DNA from: Chitinophaga sp. E66
GTDB taxonomy: Bacteria > Bacteroidota > Bacteroidia > Chitinophagales > Chitinophagaceae
NCBI GenBank assembly: GCA_019285755.1
Contig: CP079103.1
Coordinates: forward strand, 4,526,001-4,590,000
Direction of reading: 5' to 3'
Length of the DNA stretch: 64,000 nucleotides
The position numbers and the translations under genes are program-made. The number at the start of each line of letters is the position of its first letter. Positions within the stretch are counted from its first letter, which is position 1. This document shows, piece after piece, positions 50,742-62,864 of this stretch. The notes below the pieces were generated by a model, which ran no database searches, was not told where the DNA came from, and saw only the letters and a program-made list of their open reading frames with translations.

Positions 50742-53700
50742 CTATCTTAATAGAGTGACGTTTCCTGTTTTGGTGATCTTGTTCCCGTCCGTAAATTCTA
50801 TATTCACAACAAACGCGTAGGCGTCCATTGGCTGTACTACTCCATTGAAACGGCCATCCCATCCCAACCGCTGGTCGTTCGACTGGAACATGAGCTGCCC
50901 CCAGCGGTTAAATACTTTCACATCGAACCGCAGGATGCCGAACCCTTTGATCTCCCACTTGTCGTTGATGCCATCGCCATTCGGGGAGAAGGCGGTGGGC
51001 ACATCATAAAGCGGGTTCACGATGGCCTGCACTTCCTGGCATACGGAGTCTTCGCATCCATATTCCGTATAAGCCGTCAGGCACACTTCATAGATGCCGG
51101 AACGGAGGTACTGGTGCGTGGGGTTCGGATCGGTAGAAGAGTTGCCATCCCCGAAGTCCCAACGGTAGCGCACAGCGCCGTCGGTCGACAAGTTCGTGAA
51201 AGTGGTCGGCGTATTTTCGATTGCTTTGGTAGGCTGGAAGGTAAAGTTCGCGGTGGGCGCCGGCATGATGGTGATCCAGGTGGTAACCGTATCCCGCAGG
51301 TTACAGGTATTGGGATCATAGGCCCGCAGCGTTACCAGGTAACGGCGCGGCGTTGTATAGGTATGGGTTGGATATATATCCCTGCTGATAGGACTGCCAT
51401 CCCCAAAATCCCATTCAAACTCGGTACCGCCCATAGATACGTTGTCGAATTGTGCAGTGAAAGGCGCGCAGGAACTATCCTGCACATTGAACGCCGCCAC
51501 CACATTTTCCGCCACCCGCAACTGGATCACCGCTTCATCGGGAGCGTTGCAATAGTTGGTATCGACGAGGCGCAGGCGAACGGTGTAAATGCCTTCGTTG
51601 GCATACCGGTGCGTTTGCGGTTGTAAACCGGCCCTTACGGTCGGCGTGTTATCCCCGAAGTCCCACACGAAGGAAGTATCCGTAAACGGCTTGGTAGCCG
51701 GCGCACGGGAGGTGTTGGTAAACAAATATTCCAAAGCCGTACAGGGCGGCTGGCGTTGTTCTGTAAAAGAAACGGTTGCCTGATCATTCCGCACGCGGAT
51801 TGGCAGGTAAGCCGTATCGTATACATTACAGCTTGCCGGGTCATATTTTACCAACATTACATTGTAATCACCCACATTCAGGAACTGATGCTGCATGGTT
51901 GGGCTCGTATTGCGTACTTCCGGCGTACCGTCTCCAAAGTTCCATATCCAGGCTACGGCGTTTACGTTCGTGGTATCCAGGAAAGTGATATTAGCCGGCG
52001 CGCAATAGTTCCTTCTTCTCTCCTGCGTAGTGATACCCGCGCGCACACCGTCCAGGTTGAATGCGATTTTGAGTGCGCCCAGGTTGCAGACATACGAGAT
52101 ACCCGTATAATAAGACCCCGGCGTTGTCGGGAAGCGCACTGCCGTGGGATTGTCCAGCTGGCAGGAAGCGCAGATGGCCTGGTAGATCACGCCATTGCGG
52201 TCGAAGCGGCTGGTACCGCCGTCCACATGCTCTGCCAGTCCATTGCCCCGTAATATGTTCCATATAATATCCCCAGCGCGTCGCGCTTCATCACGAAGAA
52301 ATAGAAATCACTCCCGTCCGTACGCGACTGCCGCGCATCCGGCGTAATGGGCAGGCCGGACACATTGGAGCTGTTGAAGCCTCCGTTCAGCCGTCCACCC
52401 CAACCCGACACATACACATTCTGGCAACGGTCTACCAGGAAAGCCGTGGGAGATATGCTTGGCGAAGGGTTGTTCTTACCAAAGGTCGTAGAGTAAATGA
52501 GGCCGGAAAGGTTAGGCCGCAGCTTGGTGATGAACTGCCGGGAGTTGTCGTTATAGAAAGTAGCCGTGCCTGCGGGCTGCTGGATAGGCCAGTTGCCTTC
52601 CGTCAACCCCATCACGTATACGTCGTTATTGCGGTCGAGCTGAATGCCATAGATCTGGTCTGCCTTGCCGTTGTCCGACCCCAGGAAGGTAGACGCTATG
52701 ATCGAGCGGCCATCGGTCGACAACTGGGTGATAAACCCATCGCATGCGCCGCCGCGGTAGCTGTTGAACACTCCGCCACGGGTGGGGAAGTTGTTGCTGT
52801 TGGTACCGCCCGCTACATATACGGAGTTGGTGCCGTTGACAGCCAGCACATATGCAGCGTCAGAGCCGCTGCCGCCCAGGTAGGTGGAAAACAGCAGGTT
52901 GTTCAGGGTCGGGGAAAGTTTAACCACCACCGCATCCTGCCGGCCGCCGCCAAAGGTAGACTGCACTACGCCGGCGGTCACGGGGAAGTTCTGGGAATGG
53001 GTACATCCGGCAACATAAACGTTGCCATTACCGTCGAGCACTACTTCGCTGCGGGCGTCGTCGCCATAGTTACGCAGCAGCTCGTCGATCTGGAAGATCT
53101 TATCGGTAGCCATGTTGGCGCCGTCCGTACCGGAACCGCCGATCTTGCAGGAGCCGATCAGCGCGGTGCCGTTAGCGTTCAGCTTGGTCACCACGATATC
53201 GAAACCGCCGCCGGGTCCGTATGTTGTATCTGAAGGATAATTTGGGGAGTTGGTACGCCCTGCCACCACGAGGTTGCCTGCGCCGTCCACGATCAGCGAG
53301 TGAGGCTGTTCTTCGCCGGCCCCGCCGATGTAGGTGCTGTACATGATCCTGCTACCCGTGGCATTGAACTTGGTGATGCCGATATCGAACCGGCCGTCGT
53401 TGAACGAGTTATCGAAAGCCCCTACAGAGGTAGGATACCCTGCCCGGTGCACGATACCGCCGCCATAGAAGTTGCCGCCATCGTCGTACGTGGCGGTAAA
53501 GCCCCAGTTATCCGCCCGGGAACCGGACAGTGTCGCGAATACGACCACCGGGTCGATCACCAGCGGGTATTTGGAATCGTACCGGCCGGAAACGCGGAAT
53601 GAGAGCGTGGTACCATTCAGCTGGTACTGCACGTTCACTTTCTTACGCTGGTTGTCAATATGTTGATAGGCGAAAGGCATGAGCTCCACTATCTCGCCTA

Positions 53701-54431
53701 CGGAGGTCTGGATATGAATGTTCCCTTTCTTCAGGGTTACCGACTGTGCACCGGCGTATTGCAATTGAATTTTGGAGGGGTCGCCACCGGGATGTACGAT
53801 AAAATCATACTTCAGCTGGCCGCTTTCGGAATACACCTGCATGTCTACGCTGTTATACAGGTTTTCGTACAGGATGGAGGTAAAGGCCGATACGTTGGAC
53901 TTCCAGCGGAACGGTCGTTACCGATAAAATAGTTGATATTTTCCTGGGTAGGTTTGGAGGGGGTGATGAGGGGATTGGCATTGGCGTTAAGGAAAGTCAC
54001 TTCATAGGCATGGCCCCTTACTTTCCCGGGAACATATCCTCCCCGCCGCCGGGATTACCCGGTAATTTAGCGGCGCCGCCAATGGTTTTAGAACCATACT
54101 TGCCGCCATCGGGATTATAAATGGGATTCCCTTTCCCGGAATCCGGCTTCACGCCGTGGCGGGCATCCGTCATTTGCTTCATATCGTCCGGGTGGAGGAA
54201 CATCATCCGGATGGCATTCTTCCGGAGGTAAATATCGCCGCCGCCCAGGTTGGCCCGGAATAGGAAGGGCTCGCTCCATTGGCCTTTGTTCTCCACGAAT
54301 TCGATCGGGGTACGTACCACGTTGTTTCCATGCTGATGGCCAAGGTCCTGCGACAGCGCCTTCCCGGCGATCAACACCAGTATTCCGATCTGCAGCAGAC
54401 TGATTATTCCGATAGGGCGAGTAGATTTCAA
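50742..54431 (-). CDS. SBBP-repeat and PKD-repeat protein with T9SS type B sorting domain
   Basis: About 1,230 residues. Signal peptide MKSTRPIGIISLLQIGILVL with cleavage near ALSQD. DUF7948-like domain with PIEFVENKGQWSEPFLFRA, then SBBP beta-propeller repeats (YSTYIGGAGEEQPHSLIVDG, FSTYLGGSGSDAAYVLAVNG), then four PKD repeats (IWNFGDGTPEV, FEWDFGDGSPISRD, YRWDFGDGNSSTDPNPTHQY). The end is a type B domain PTAFSPNGDGINDKWEIKGF and FNRWGQLMFQ, last residues GNVTLLR. Breaks near 53915, 54020 and 52225. A secreted propeller with PKD stalk, exported with the PorP/SprF protein that follows. Confidence 0.92.
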
Positions 54432-54626
54432 GACGGTATATATTTTTAAGATGGTCCCTGTAAAACTAGTATACTTTAATTAACGGACGGGAGCAGTAAA
54501 ATGTTACGGTCCGGGATTTGGTTGGCGACCGGCAGTGGACGGTTCACAATAAGGTATCAGGCGGGCTCAACATTCAAAAACAAACCATCCCTGCCGGTCA
54601 TTCCAAGATGAACAACGTAAAAATCG
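54432..54626. other. Intergenic gap upstream of the SBBP/PKD gene
   Basis: About 195 bp between the recG stop and the cargo gene start. It should hold the cargo promoter. I see no gene or clear hairpin. Confidence 0.4.
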
Positions 54627-56733
54627 TCAGGATATTTTACTCCATGCAGATTTTGACCGGTGGCTGGCGAGAAAGTCGTGCAAAGGCAGGTTTTCCGGCA
54701 GGGTCAGATCGGGGTCTTCGGACAGTATTTTCTCCGCCACATCCCTAGCCGCCTGCAACATGGCGCGGTCTTGTACGATGTCTGCCAGCTTCAGGTCCAG
54801 CAGCCCGCTTTGCCGGGTGCCTTCGATATCGCCGGGGCCCCTCAGTTCCATGTCCTTTTCCGAGATCAGGAAGCCGTCGTTCGTCTGCACCATCACCTTC
54901 ACCCTTTCCGGGAATCCTTGCCTATCTTGTTGCCTGTCATGAGGATACAGTAACTCTGTTCCGCCCCTCGGCCTACGCGCCCCTGAGCTGGTGCAGCTGC
55001 GACAGCCCGAAGCGCTCCGTGCTTTCGATCACCATGACGGAAGCATTAGGCACGTTCACCCCTACTTCGATCACGGTGGTCGCCACCATGATCTGGGTGT
55101 CGCCCGTTACGAAACGGTGCATATTGGCGTCTTTCAGTTCCTGCGGCAACTTGCCGTGCACCATGCTGATATAATACTTAGGCTCGGGGAAGAATGCTTT
55201 CACTTCTTCGTAACCTTTGGTAAGGTTTTCGAAGTCGAGGCTGGCGGATTCTTCGATTAACGGGTAGACGATATACGCCTGCCGCCCTTTCCGGATCTCC
55301 TCTTTGATAAAGTCCATCACCTGTGGCCGCTGATATTCAGTCTTATGCACGGTGGTGATGGGTTTTCTGCCCGGCGGCATCTCGTCGATGACGGACACGT
55401 CGAGGTCGCCGTACACGGTCATGGCCAGCGTCCGGGGATGGGCGTGGCGGTCATCACCAGGATGTGGGGCGGGGTATCGCTTTTCTCCCATAGCCGTGCA
55501 CGTTGCGCCACGCCGAAACGGTGCTGCTCGTCCACGATCGCCATGCCGATGCGTTGGAACACCACTTCCTTCTCCAAAAGGGCATGTGTGCCGATGAGGA
55601 TGTGAATGCTGCCGTCCGCCGCGCCGGCGAGGGCTTCTTTGCGCGCCTTTCCTTTGACGTTGCCGGTTAACAGCGCCACGTTGACGGGCATATCCTTCAG
55701 TAGCTCGGAAATGCCTTTAAAGTGCTGCTGGGCAAGGATTTCCGTAGGCGCCATGAGGCATCCCTGGAAACCGTTATCGATCGCGATGAGCAAAGACAGC
55801 AAAGCCACCATGGTCTTACCGCTGCCCACATCTCCCTGCACGAGGCGGTTCATCTGGTGGCCGGTTGTGGTGTCTTTCCTGATTTCTTTCAGCACCCGTT
55901 TCTGGGCGCCGGTAAGGGGAAGGGAAGGTATTCGTTGTAGAAAGTATTGAAGACATCGCCCACGGCATTGAAAATGTAGCCGTGCGAGTTTTTATGCCGC
56001 CGGATTTTGAGCCGGAGGATGCGGACCTGCGCCATAAAAAGTTCTTCGAACTTTAGCCGGCGCTGGGCCTGTTTGGCTTCTTCCTCGGATGCGGGTAGGT
56101 GTATCTTGAAGTAAGCCTGCGCGCGGGGCATGAGCCGGTATTGCTGCAACACCGGCGCCGGGATGTTCTCCCGTATCTCCGGCAGGGCAAGCTGCTCCAT
56201 CAGGTTGCGGGTAAGTTTGCCGATAGCCTTTCCCGTAAGCCCGCGGGTCTTTAATTTCTCGGTGGTATAATAGACCGGTTCGAGCGTCTGTTTGCCGTCC
56301 GCCGTTTCTTCGGTGACCAGTTCCATCTCCGGATGGGATATCTGGAGCTTGCCGTTGAACTGCGACATGCGCCCGTACACGAGGTACATCACATTCTCCC
56401 GCAACGATTTCTCCATCCATTGCCATCCCTGGAACCAGACGAGCTCCATGCGGCTGGTCTCGTCTGGAAGGTGGCGACCAGCCGTTTAGACCGCTTCTCG
56501 CCTATTACTTCCATATGCACGATGCGCCCGCGTATCTGCACGAATTCCTCCATACCGCTGAGGTGCCGGATCTTGTCGATACGGGTACGGTCGATATACC
56601 GGAAAGGGAAATATTCGAGGAGGTCGCGGAAGGTGTGGATATTGAGTTCTTTACGCAACAGTTCTCCTTTCTGCGGGCCAACGCCCTTCAGGTATTCGAT
56701 CGGATTGTTTAATATGGATGCGATAAAGCTCAC
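54627..56733 (-). CDS. recG: ATP-dependent DNA helicase RecG
   Basis: About 702 residues. MSFIASILNNPIEYLKGVGP and ELNIHTFRDLLEYFPFRYID form the wedge domain. Helicase motif I NRLVQGDVGSGKTMVALLSL, MAPTEILAQQHFKGI, DEQHRFGVAQR, then VMTATPIPRTLAM after repair and the C-terminal VIEVGVNVPNASVMVIESTE with MELRGPGDIEGTRQSGL are all in order. Breaks near 56460, 55915, 55430, 54985 and 54915. Reverses stalled forks and branched DNA. Near the usual length. Confidence 0.94.
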
Positions 56734-56793
56734 GGCGGAATCGAAGGTACGAAGTACGGAAATTACCGGGAAAAGGCAAACGCCGGGTTACAT

Positions 56794-56824
56794 GAAAAAG
56801 CCCGGAAGCGGTGGCTTCCGGGCT
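56794..56824 (-). terminator. Terminator of the citrate synthase gene
   Basis: AGCCCGGAAGC (56799-56809) and GCTTCCGGGCT (56814-56824) make a perfect 11-bp stem with a 4-base loop. On the minus strand it is followed by TTTTTCATG. Confidence 0.85.
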
Positions 56825-56850
56825 CGGATATTATCGTGAATCCGGCCGGA

Positions 56851-58169
56851 TCAATCGGCGGATGCTTCTACTTTTCCTTCCACGAATTCTTTCATCCATT
56901 CGGTGGTCACGGATTTCGGGCGCTCCAGGGAGAGGCCGAGGGCACGGTCCCAGCAGAGGGAAGCCAGTACGCCCAGCGCGCGGGAAACGCCGAAGAGGAC
57001 GGTGTAGAATTCGTATTCTTTCAGGCCGTAGTGCAGGAGCAGCGCACCGGAGTGAGCGTCCACGTTGGGCCAGGGTTCTTCACTTTACCGAGATCGCCCA
57101 GGATGCCGGGAACGGTCTCGTATACGCGCCAAACGATCTGTACGAGCTCATCGTTGGCCGGTGTTTCTTCGCGAATTCTTCCTGCGCGGTGAAGCGGGGT
57201 CGGTTTTGCGGAGAACGGCGTGACCGTAACCAGGCACTACCTTACCCTCGGCGAGCGTCTTGCGAACGAAGGCATCGATCTGCTCTTTGGACGGAACGCC
57301 GCCGCCGAGCTCTTCCTTCATATCGAGTATCCATTTGATCACTTCCTGGTTAGCCAGGCCGTGGAGGGGACCGGCAAGACCGTTCATACCAGCGGCGAAG
57401 GCCAGGTAAGCGTCGCTCAATGCGGAGCCTACGAGGTGCGTTGTATGGGCGCTCACGTTACCACCTTCGTGGTCTGCGTGGATCACCATATACAGGCGCA
57501 TCAGTTCTTTGAACCCTTCGTCTTCGTAACCCAGCATATGCGCGAAGTTGGCTGCCCAGTCGAGCATGCCGTCCGGCTGGATGTGCTGATCGTTTTTGTA
57601 TTTGCGGCGGTAGATATATGCCGCCACACGGGGAGACGGGCAATGAGGTTCAGGGTGTCCTCATACATATAACTCCAGTAATCTTTTTGCTCATTCCTTC
57701 CGCGTACGCCTTGGCGAAAACGGATTCGGTTTGCAGCGCCATCACGCCCACGGTGAACATGGTCATGGGGTGCGTATGGAGGAAGTGCGTTAATAGCGTC
57801 AAACACGTGGTTGGGCACGTGCGAACGGCGGCCCAGCACACTGCTGAGGTTCTGTACATCCGCTTCGGTCGGCAATTCGCCGATCAGCATGAGATAAAAC
57901 AGCCCTTCCGGCAGGGGCTCTGCGCCTCCGGGAGCTTTCGGGAGATGCTCGCGCAGCTCGGGGATGGAATACCCGCGGAAACGGATACCTTCATTTGCAT
58001 CCAGCAGGGAGGTTTCGGTCACCAGCCCTGTAATGCCACGCATGCCCTGGTAAGCCTGAGCTACCGTAACGTCGCCTACTTTCTTTGTTCCATGATTCTT
58101 GAGCAGGTCCTTAACCTCTGCGCCCAGTTCATCTGCCTTTGCCTTGAATTTCTCTTTTATATAACTCAT
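56851..58169 (-). CDS. gltA: Citrate synthase
   Basis: About 440 residues. Condenses acetyl-CoA and oxaloacetate. GYSIPELREHLPKAPGGAEP, VIHADHEGGNVSAHTTHLVG with the catalytic His, ALSDAYLAFAAGMNGLAGPL, ANQEVIKWILDM and GYGHAVLRKTDPRF carry the active-site His and Asp; the end is FVEGKVEASAD. Breaks near 57780, 57650, 57195 and 57100, mostly in homopolymer-rich sequence. A type I eukaryote-like citrate synthase by length and sequence. CAAAAGTA at 58214-58221 gives a minus-strand -7 element TACTTTTG, 44 bp before the start. Confidence 0.94.
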
Positions 58170-58301
58170 TTTCCCACAATGATTTAGAAAAATTAACGTA
58201 ATCGATCAATGAACAAAAGTAATGATTAAAAATAAAATCCCGCCCTTTTAAGACAGATTTAACGGAGAACTCCGGTTTTTGGTCAAAAATGGTCAACCGG
58301 G

Positions 58302-59380
58302 TTACTTGGGCGCTCTCATGTAGAGATAAAAGGCCAGTCCTGCGAAAACAAAGTTGGGAATCCATGCCGCCAAAAGAGGGTCAAGATCGGCTTTCGTGGC
58401 AAATACAGTGGAGAACTGCATGAATAAGATATACGTGGCGCTGATGACGATCCCTATCGCCAGGTGCAATCCACTCCCCCCCTCACCTTCCGGCTGGAAA
58501 GGATGGCGCCGATGAGCACCAGGATGATCACCGCCACGGCGGCCGAAGTGCGCCGGTATTTTTCTACGTAATAGACATTCAGCCCCTCCGCCCCGCGAAG
58601 CTCCTCCATCGCCAGGTACCTGTCCAGCTCGGGCGTGGTCATCGCCTCCTGCTTGTTTTTTACCTCTATCAGCTCTGCAGGGTCCGGGGCCAGTTTCAGG
58701 CTCGTATCCGACAATGTCCGGAACGACTCCTTCATCCCATTGATGGTTCTTTCGGACACACCCTCGAGCTTCCACTTTTTGGTGGCGGTATCATAATTGA
58801 CACGGTCGGCCCGCATGGTATACAATAATTTCTGATCGTCTACCCGGTTGAGCAGGAAGTTGGAACCTGTCCGGTAATTGGGATCGTAGTACCCGAAAGT
58901 GATGTAGGTATTGGTATCTACGCGGAGCGATTTGTCTTCCAAAGCTTTATGTTCCTTGGGAGCGCTCACGTACTTGGCTTCGAAGGTCGTGCGTATGCGG
59001 TTGGCGCGCGGCACCACCCATTGGTTGGCGGCCCAGAGGATGCCGCCGAACAGGATGGCGCCCACCCAGTACGGCCGCAGGAACCGCCGGAAGCTCACAC
59101 CCGCACTGAGGATCGCAACGATCTCCGTACGGTAGGCCATTTTGGAAGTGAAAAAGATAACCGAGATGAAGATGAACAGCGGGAACAGCAACGCCGCGAT
59201 GTGCGGGATGAAACCGATGTAATAGTTCATGAAAACGAACCCGAAAGACAGGTTGTGCTCCAGGAAGTCGTCGATCTTCTCCGTGATGTCGATCACCACG
59301 GAAATGACCAGCAGCACCATGAGGGAATAAATAAAGGTACCGATGAACTTACGTAATATATACCAGTCGATCTTCTTCAT
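58302..59380 (-). CDS. LptF/LptG family permease
   Basis: About 359 residues. MKKIDWYILRKFIGTFIYSL first helix, FPLFIFISVIFFTSKMAYRT, EIVAILSAGVSFRRFLRPYW, a periplasmic domain (about 110-260) and three C-terminal helices including SGLHLAIGIVISATYILFMQ. One break at the G7/G8 run near 58474 separates the C-terminal third. Part of the inner-membrane complex that extracts LPS for transport. The tgt gene is 102 bp upstream on the same strand. Confidence 0.92.
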
Positions 59381-59482
59381 ATGGTTTATTCGAAAACGGC
59401 CTTGCCGTCAGGTTGCAAAGCTAACAATCCCGCCGGAATGCAGCGGCAATATCTCGCATGACGATCAATTTTAACATAGTTG

Positions 59483-60605
<1,123 letters not shown>

Positions 60606-60627
60606 AGCCTCGCTGTTTTTTCAGGGG

Positions 60628-60635
60628 CAAAGGTA
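60628..60635 (-). promoter_or_regulatory. -7 element upstream of tgt
   Basis: CAAAGGTA on the plus strand reads TACCTTTG on the minus strand, fitting TAnnTTTG. It is 22 bp before the proposed TTG start. Confidence 0.5.
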
Positions 60636-60708
60636 TTGAAAATCGGGGAATGGTCGGATGAGACGCTCCCAGGCCCCGGAAATCCTTCTCTCAAACCTGA
60701 TCCGTAAG

Positions 60709-60829
60709 GTATCTCTTACTTAGATACCAGGTACCTATGACCTATCTATGTCCTATCCCTTTTTAGGATAAGACATAGATAGGTCATAGATAGGACATAG
60801 ATAGGTGATAGATAGGTCATATGACAATC
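60709..60829. repeat. 11-bp repeat array with head-to-head arrangement and long hairpin
   Basis: Exactly 11-base units run through this stretch: gtatctcttac, ttagataccag, gtacctatgac, ctatctatgtc, ctatccctttt, taggataagac, then atagataggtc, atagataggac, atagataggtg, atagataggtc and atatgacaatc. The right half is the left read backwards: 60739-60758 and 60766-60785 pair over 20 bases with one mismatch around a 7-base loop, and pairing continues outward. Read on the minus strand, the right-hand units end in CTAT, like those near 24.2 kb. Lies upstream of tgt, divergent from the glycosyltransferase side. Confidence 0.8.
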
Positions 60830-60858
60830 ATCGGACAATTCTCGGGCTGGTTACTAAG

Positions 60859-60892
60859 TTGTAACCAGGTACGGGAATAGCCCTTACATTTG
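60859..60892 (+). promoter_or_regulatory. Promoter of a small ORF
   Basis: TTG at 60859-60861, 23-bp spacer, TACATTTG at 60885-60892. The -7 element fits TAnnTTTG exactly and the ATG at 60910 lies 17 bp downstream. Confidence 0.6.
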
Positions 60893-60909
60893 CTGTTCAA
60901 TTGTTGATT

Positions 60910-61062
60910 ATGGAATTTGACAACAGGAAATCGCTGGCGCAACTGGAAGGCAACTCACGGAAATCCCTGCCCCGCAATCCTTACCGGGACCATGGGCTAT
61001 ATCAAGCCTGCCAAAAAGTAATAATTCCCCAAGGTTTTTCCCCAAACTGCGGATTATATTAA
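60910..61062 (+). CDS. Small ORF of unknown function
   Basis: A 50-codon frame beginning MEFDNRKSLAQLEGNSRKS and ending FSPNCGLY. It has a promoter just upstream, which is why I list it. The first 14 residues remind me of the KSLEQLEG-type start of small Cdi-immunity-like proteins, but the rest does not match. It may be a frame-shifted or decayed remnant: another frame stops at 61021 after MGYIKPAKK. Treat as tentative. Confidence 0.3.
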   Translation: MEFDNRKSLAQLEGNSRKSLPRNPYRDHGLYQACQKVIIPQGFSPNCGLY

Positions 61063-61099
61063 TTTTTTCCACAACATTACATAGATAAATAAAAACTTA

Positions 61100-61107
61100 T
61101 ATTTTTG
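61100..61107 (+). promoter_or_regulatory. -7 element of the glycosyltransferase gene, next to its start
   Basis: TATTTTTG matches TAnnTTTG and ends only 6 bases before the ATG at 61114, so the transcript could be leaderless. The -33 element is not clear. Confidence 0.5.
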
Positions 61108-61113
61108 ACCCTT

Positions 61114-62250
61114 ATGTCAGATAATCTGGGCTTGATCTTCTTCTATACTTTCGCCGCAGTAGCGGGCATCCGGTATTGTATTACCTGATTTTCTTCTCCC
61201 GGGTAGCGTTCTACCGGCGCAAATTCGACCTGGATCATCCGCCTGCGGAAGATATGTCGGTGATCATATGCGCCAAAAACGAGGAAAGGAGCCTTCCCAT
61301 GAACCTCCCCACCGTGCTCCAGCAGCGCTATCATGTGCATAATGACCCGTCTTACGAGGTGATCGTTGTGAATGACAACTCGGAAGACGATTCCAAATAC
61401 TACCTGGCTTCCATAGAAAACGGTTACCCGCATTACCGCCATATCGAGATCAAACAGGCGGCTAAGTTCATTCCGGGTAAGAAATATCCCCTTTCCATTG
61501 GTATCAAAGGCGCAAAGCACGACACCGTGGTGCTTACAGACGCAGACTGCAAACCCGGCAGCATCCACTGGTTGTCTATGATGTCTCAGGGGTTCACAGA
61601 CGGTAAAGAGATCGTGCTTGGTTACGGCCCTTATTACAAGAAGCCCGGCTTCCTCAATAAGGTCATCCGTTACGAGACGTTCTTCAGTGCGCTGCAATAT
61701 CTCTCCTACGCCCTTTCCGGCATCCCGTATATGGGCGTGGGCCGTAACCTGGCTTATAAAAAGATCTGTTCTTCCGCCATAAAGGCTTTACCGCCCACCA
61801 ACACATCGCTTCTGGCGACGACGACCTGTTCGTGAACCGCGCCGCCACCAGCAAGAATACCAGCGTGGTGATCGACAAAATGGCGTTTGCCTATTCGGAG
61901 CCTAAGCGCAAGTGGAAGCACTGGTTCGGGCAGAAAACACGGCATATGTCGACCGGCCGTTATTACCGTCCGGGCCACAAGTTCCTGCTGGGCATCTTTT
62001 CCCTGACGCATTTCCTCTTCTACCCCGCCCTCGCCCTGGCACTGTTTTACACGCCTATGCTGTACTTCACGCTGGGCATCTGGGGCTCCGCATCATCGTT
62101 CAGACCATCATCTCCGGCTTCGCGCTAAAAACCCTCGACGAGCGCGATCTGTTCTGGTACGTTTGGCTGATGGACATTCTCATGTTCCTATATTATGTTA
62201 TCTTCACGCCCGCATTGTTCTTCGCGAAAGGAAAGAACAAGTGGAAATAG
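61114..62250 (+). CDS. Family 2 glycosyltransferase, membrane-bound
   Basis: About 379 residues. N-terminal TM helix from ATG 61114 (MSDNLGLIFFYTFAAVAG), then the GT-A catalytic domain: MSVIICAKNEERSLPMNLPT, YEVIVVNDNSEDDSKYYL, TVVLTDADCKPGSIHWLSMM with the DxD-like DAD, and after repair SGDDDLFVNRAA as the base motif. Two C-terminal TM helices (FLLGIFSLTHFLFYPALALA and MDILMFLYYVIFTPALFFAK). Breaks near 61165, 61770 and 62085. Probably builds an exported glycan; the sugar is unknown. Confidence 0.92.
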
Positions 62251-62251
62251 C

Positions 62252-62864
62252 ATGGAGCAGATTTTACAGTATTTCAGTGATTTTACCCCCGGCAAATGGA
62301 GCAATTCCAGCAGCTGGGGCCTTTATACAAAGAGTGGAACGAGAAGATCAACGTGATCTCCCGCAAGGACATCGATTCCCTCTACGAAAAGCATGTACTC
62401 CATTCCTGGCCATCGCCGCCGTAGCGGATCTGCCCGCCGGCCTGCAGGTGGTGGACCTGGGCACAGGGGTGGCTTCCCGGCATCCCGCTGGCTATTTTCT
62501 TTCCCGAAGTGAAGTTTCACCTGGTAGATTCCATCAATAAAAAGCTGAAAGTGGTGGAAGCGGTAGCCGAAGGCCTCGGTCTTCAGAACGTTACCGTTCA
62601 GCATACCCGGGTGGAGGATATCAAAAACCGGAAGTTCGACCTGGTGGTATCCCGTGCCGTAGCGCCCTTAAAGACCTCTGGCGGTGGAGCAAACCTTTGA
62701 TTAAAAAGCCCTCCGCAGGCGGCCCCACCGGCCTCATTTGCCTCAAAGGCGGCGACCTGGCGGCTGAGATCAGCGAAAGCGGCGTACGCCCCAGGATGGT
62801 GCCCATCTATAAACTCTTTCCCGAAGAATTTTTCCAGGAAAAATACGTGGTGTCTGTACAGTAA
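62252..62864 (+). CDS. rsmG: 16S rRNA (guanine527-N7)-methyltransferase
   Basis: About 205 residues. MEQILQYFSDFTP start one base after the glycosyltransferase TAG. NEKINVISRKDIDSLYEKHV and, after repair, LHSLAI; then VVDLGTG followed by GGFPGIPLAIFFPEVKFHLV for SAM, FDLVVSRAVAPLK, and EEFFQEKYVVSVQ. Breaks near 62295, 62405, 62468 and 62670. Universal ribosome-modifying enzyme, cytoplasmic. Meets the convergent efflux gene with no gap. Confidence 0.92.
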
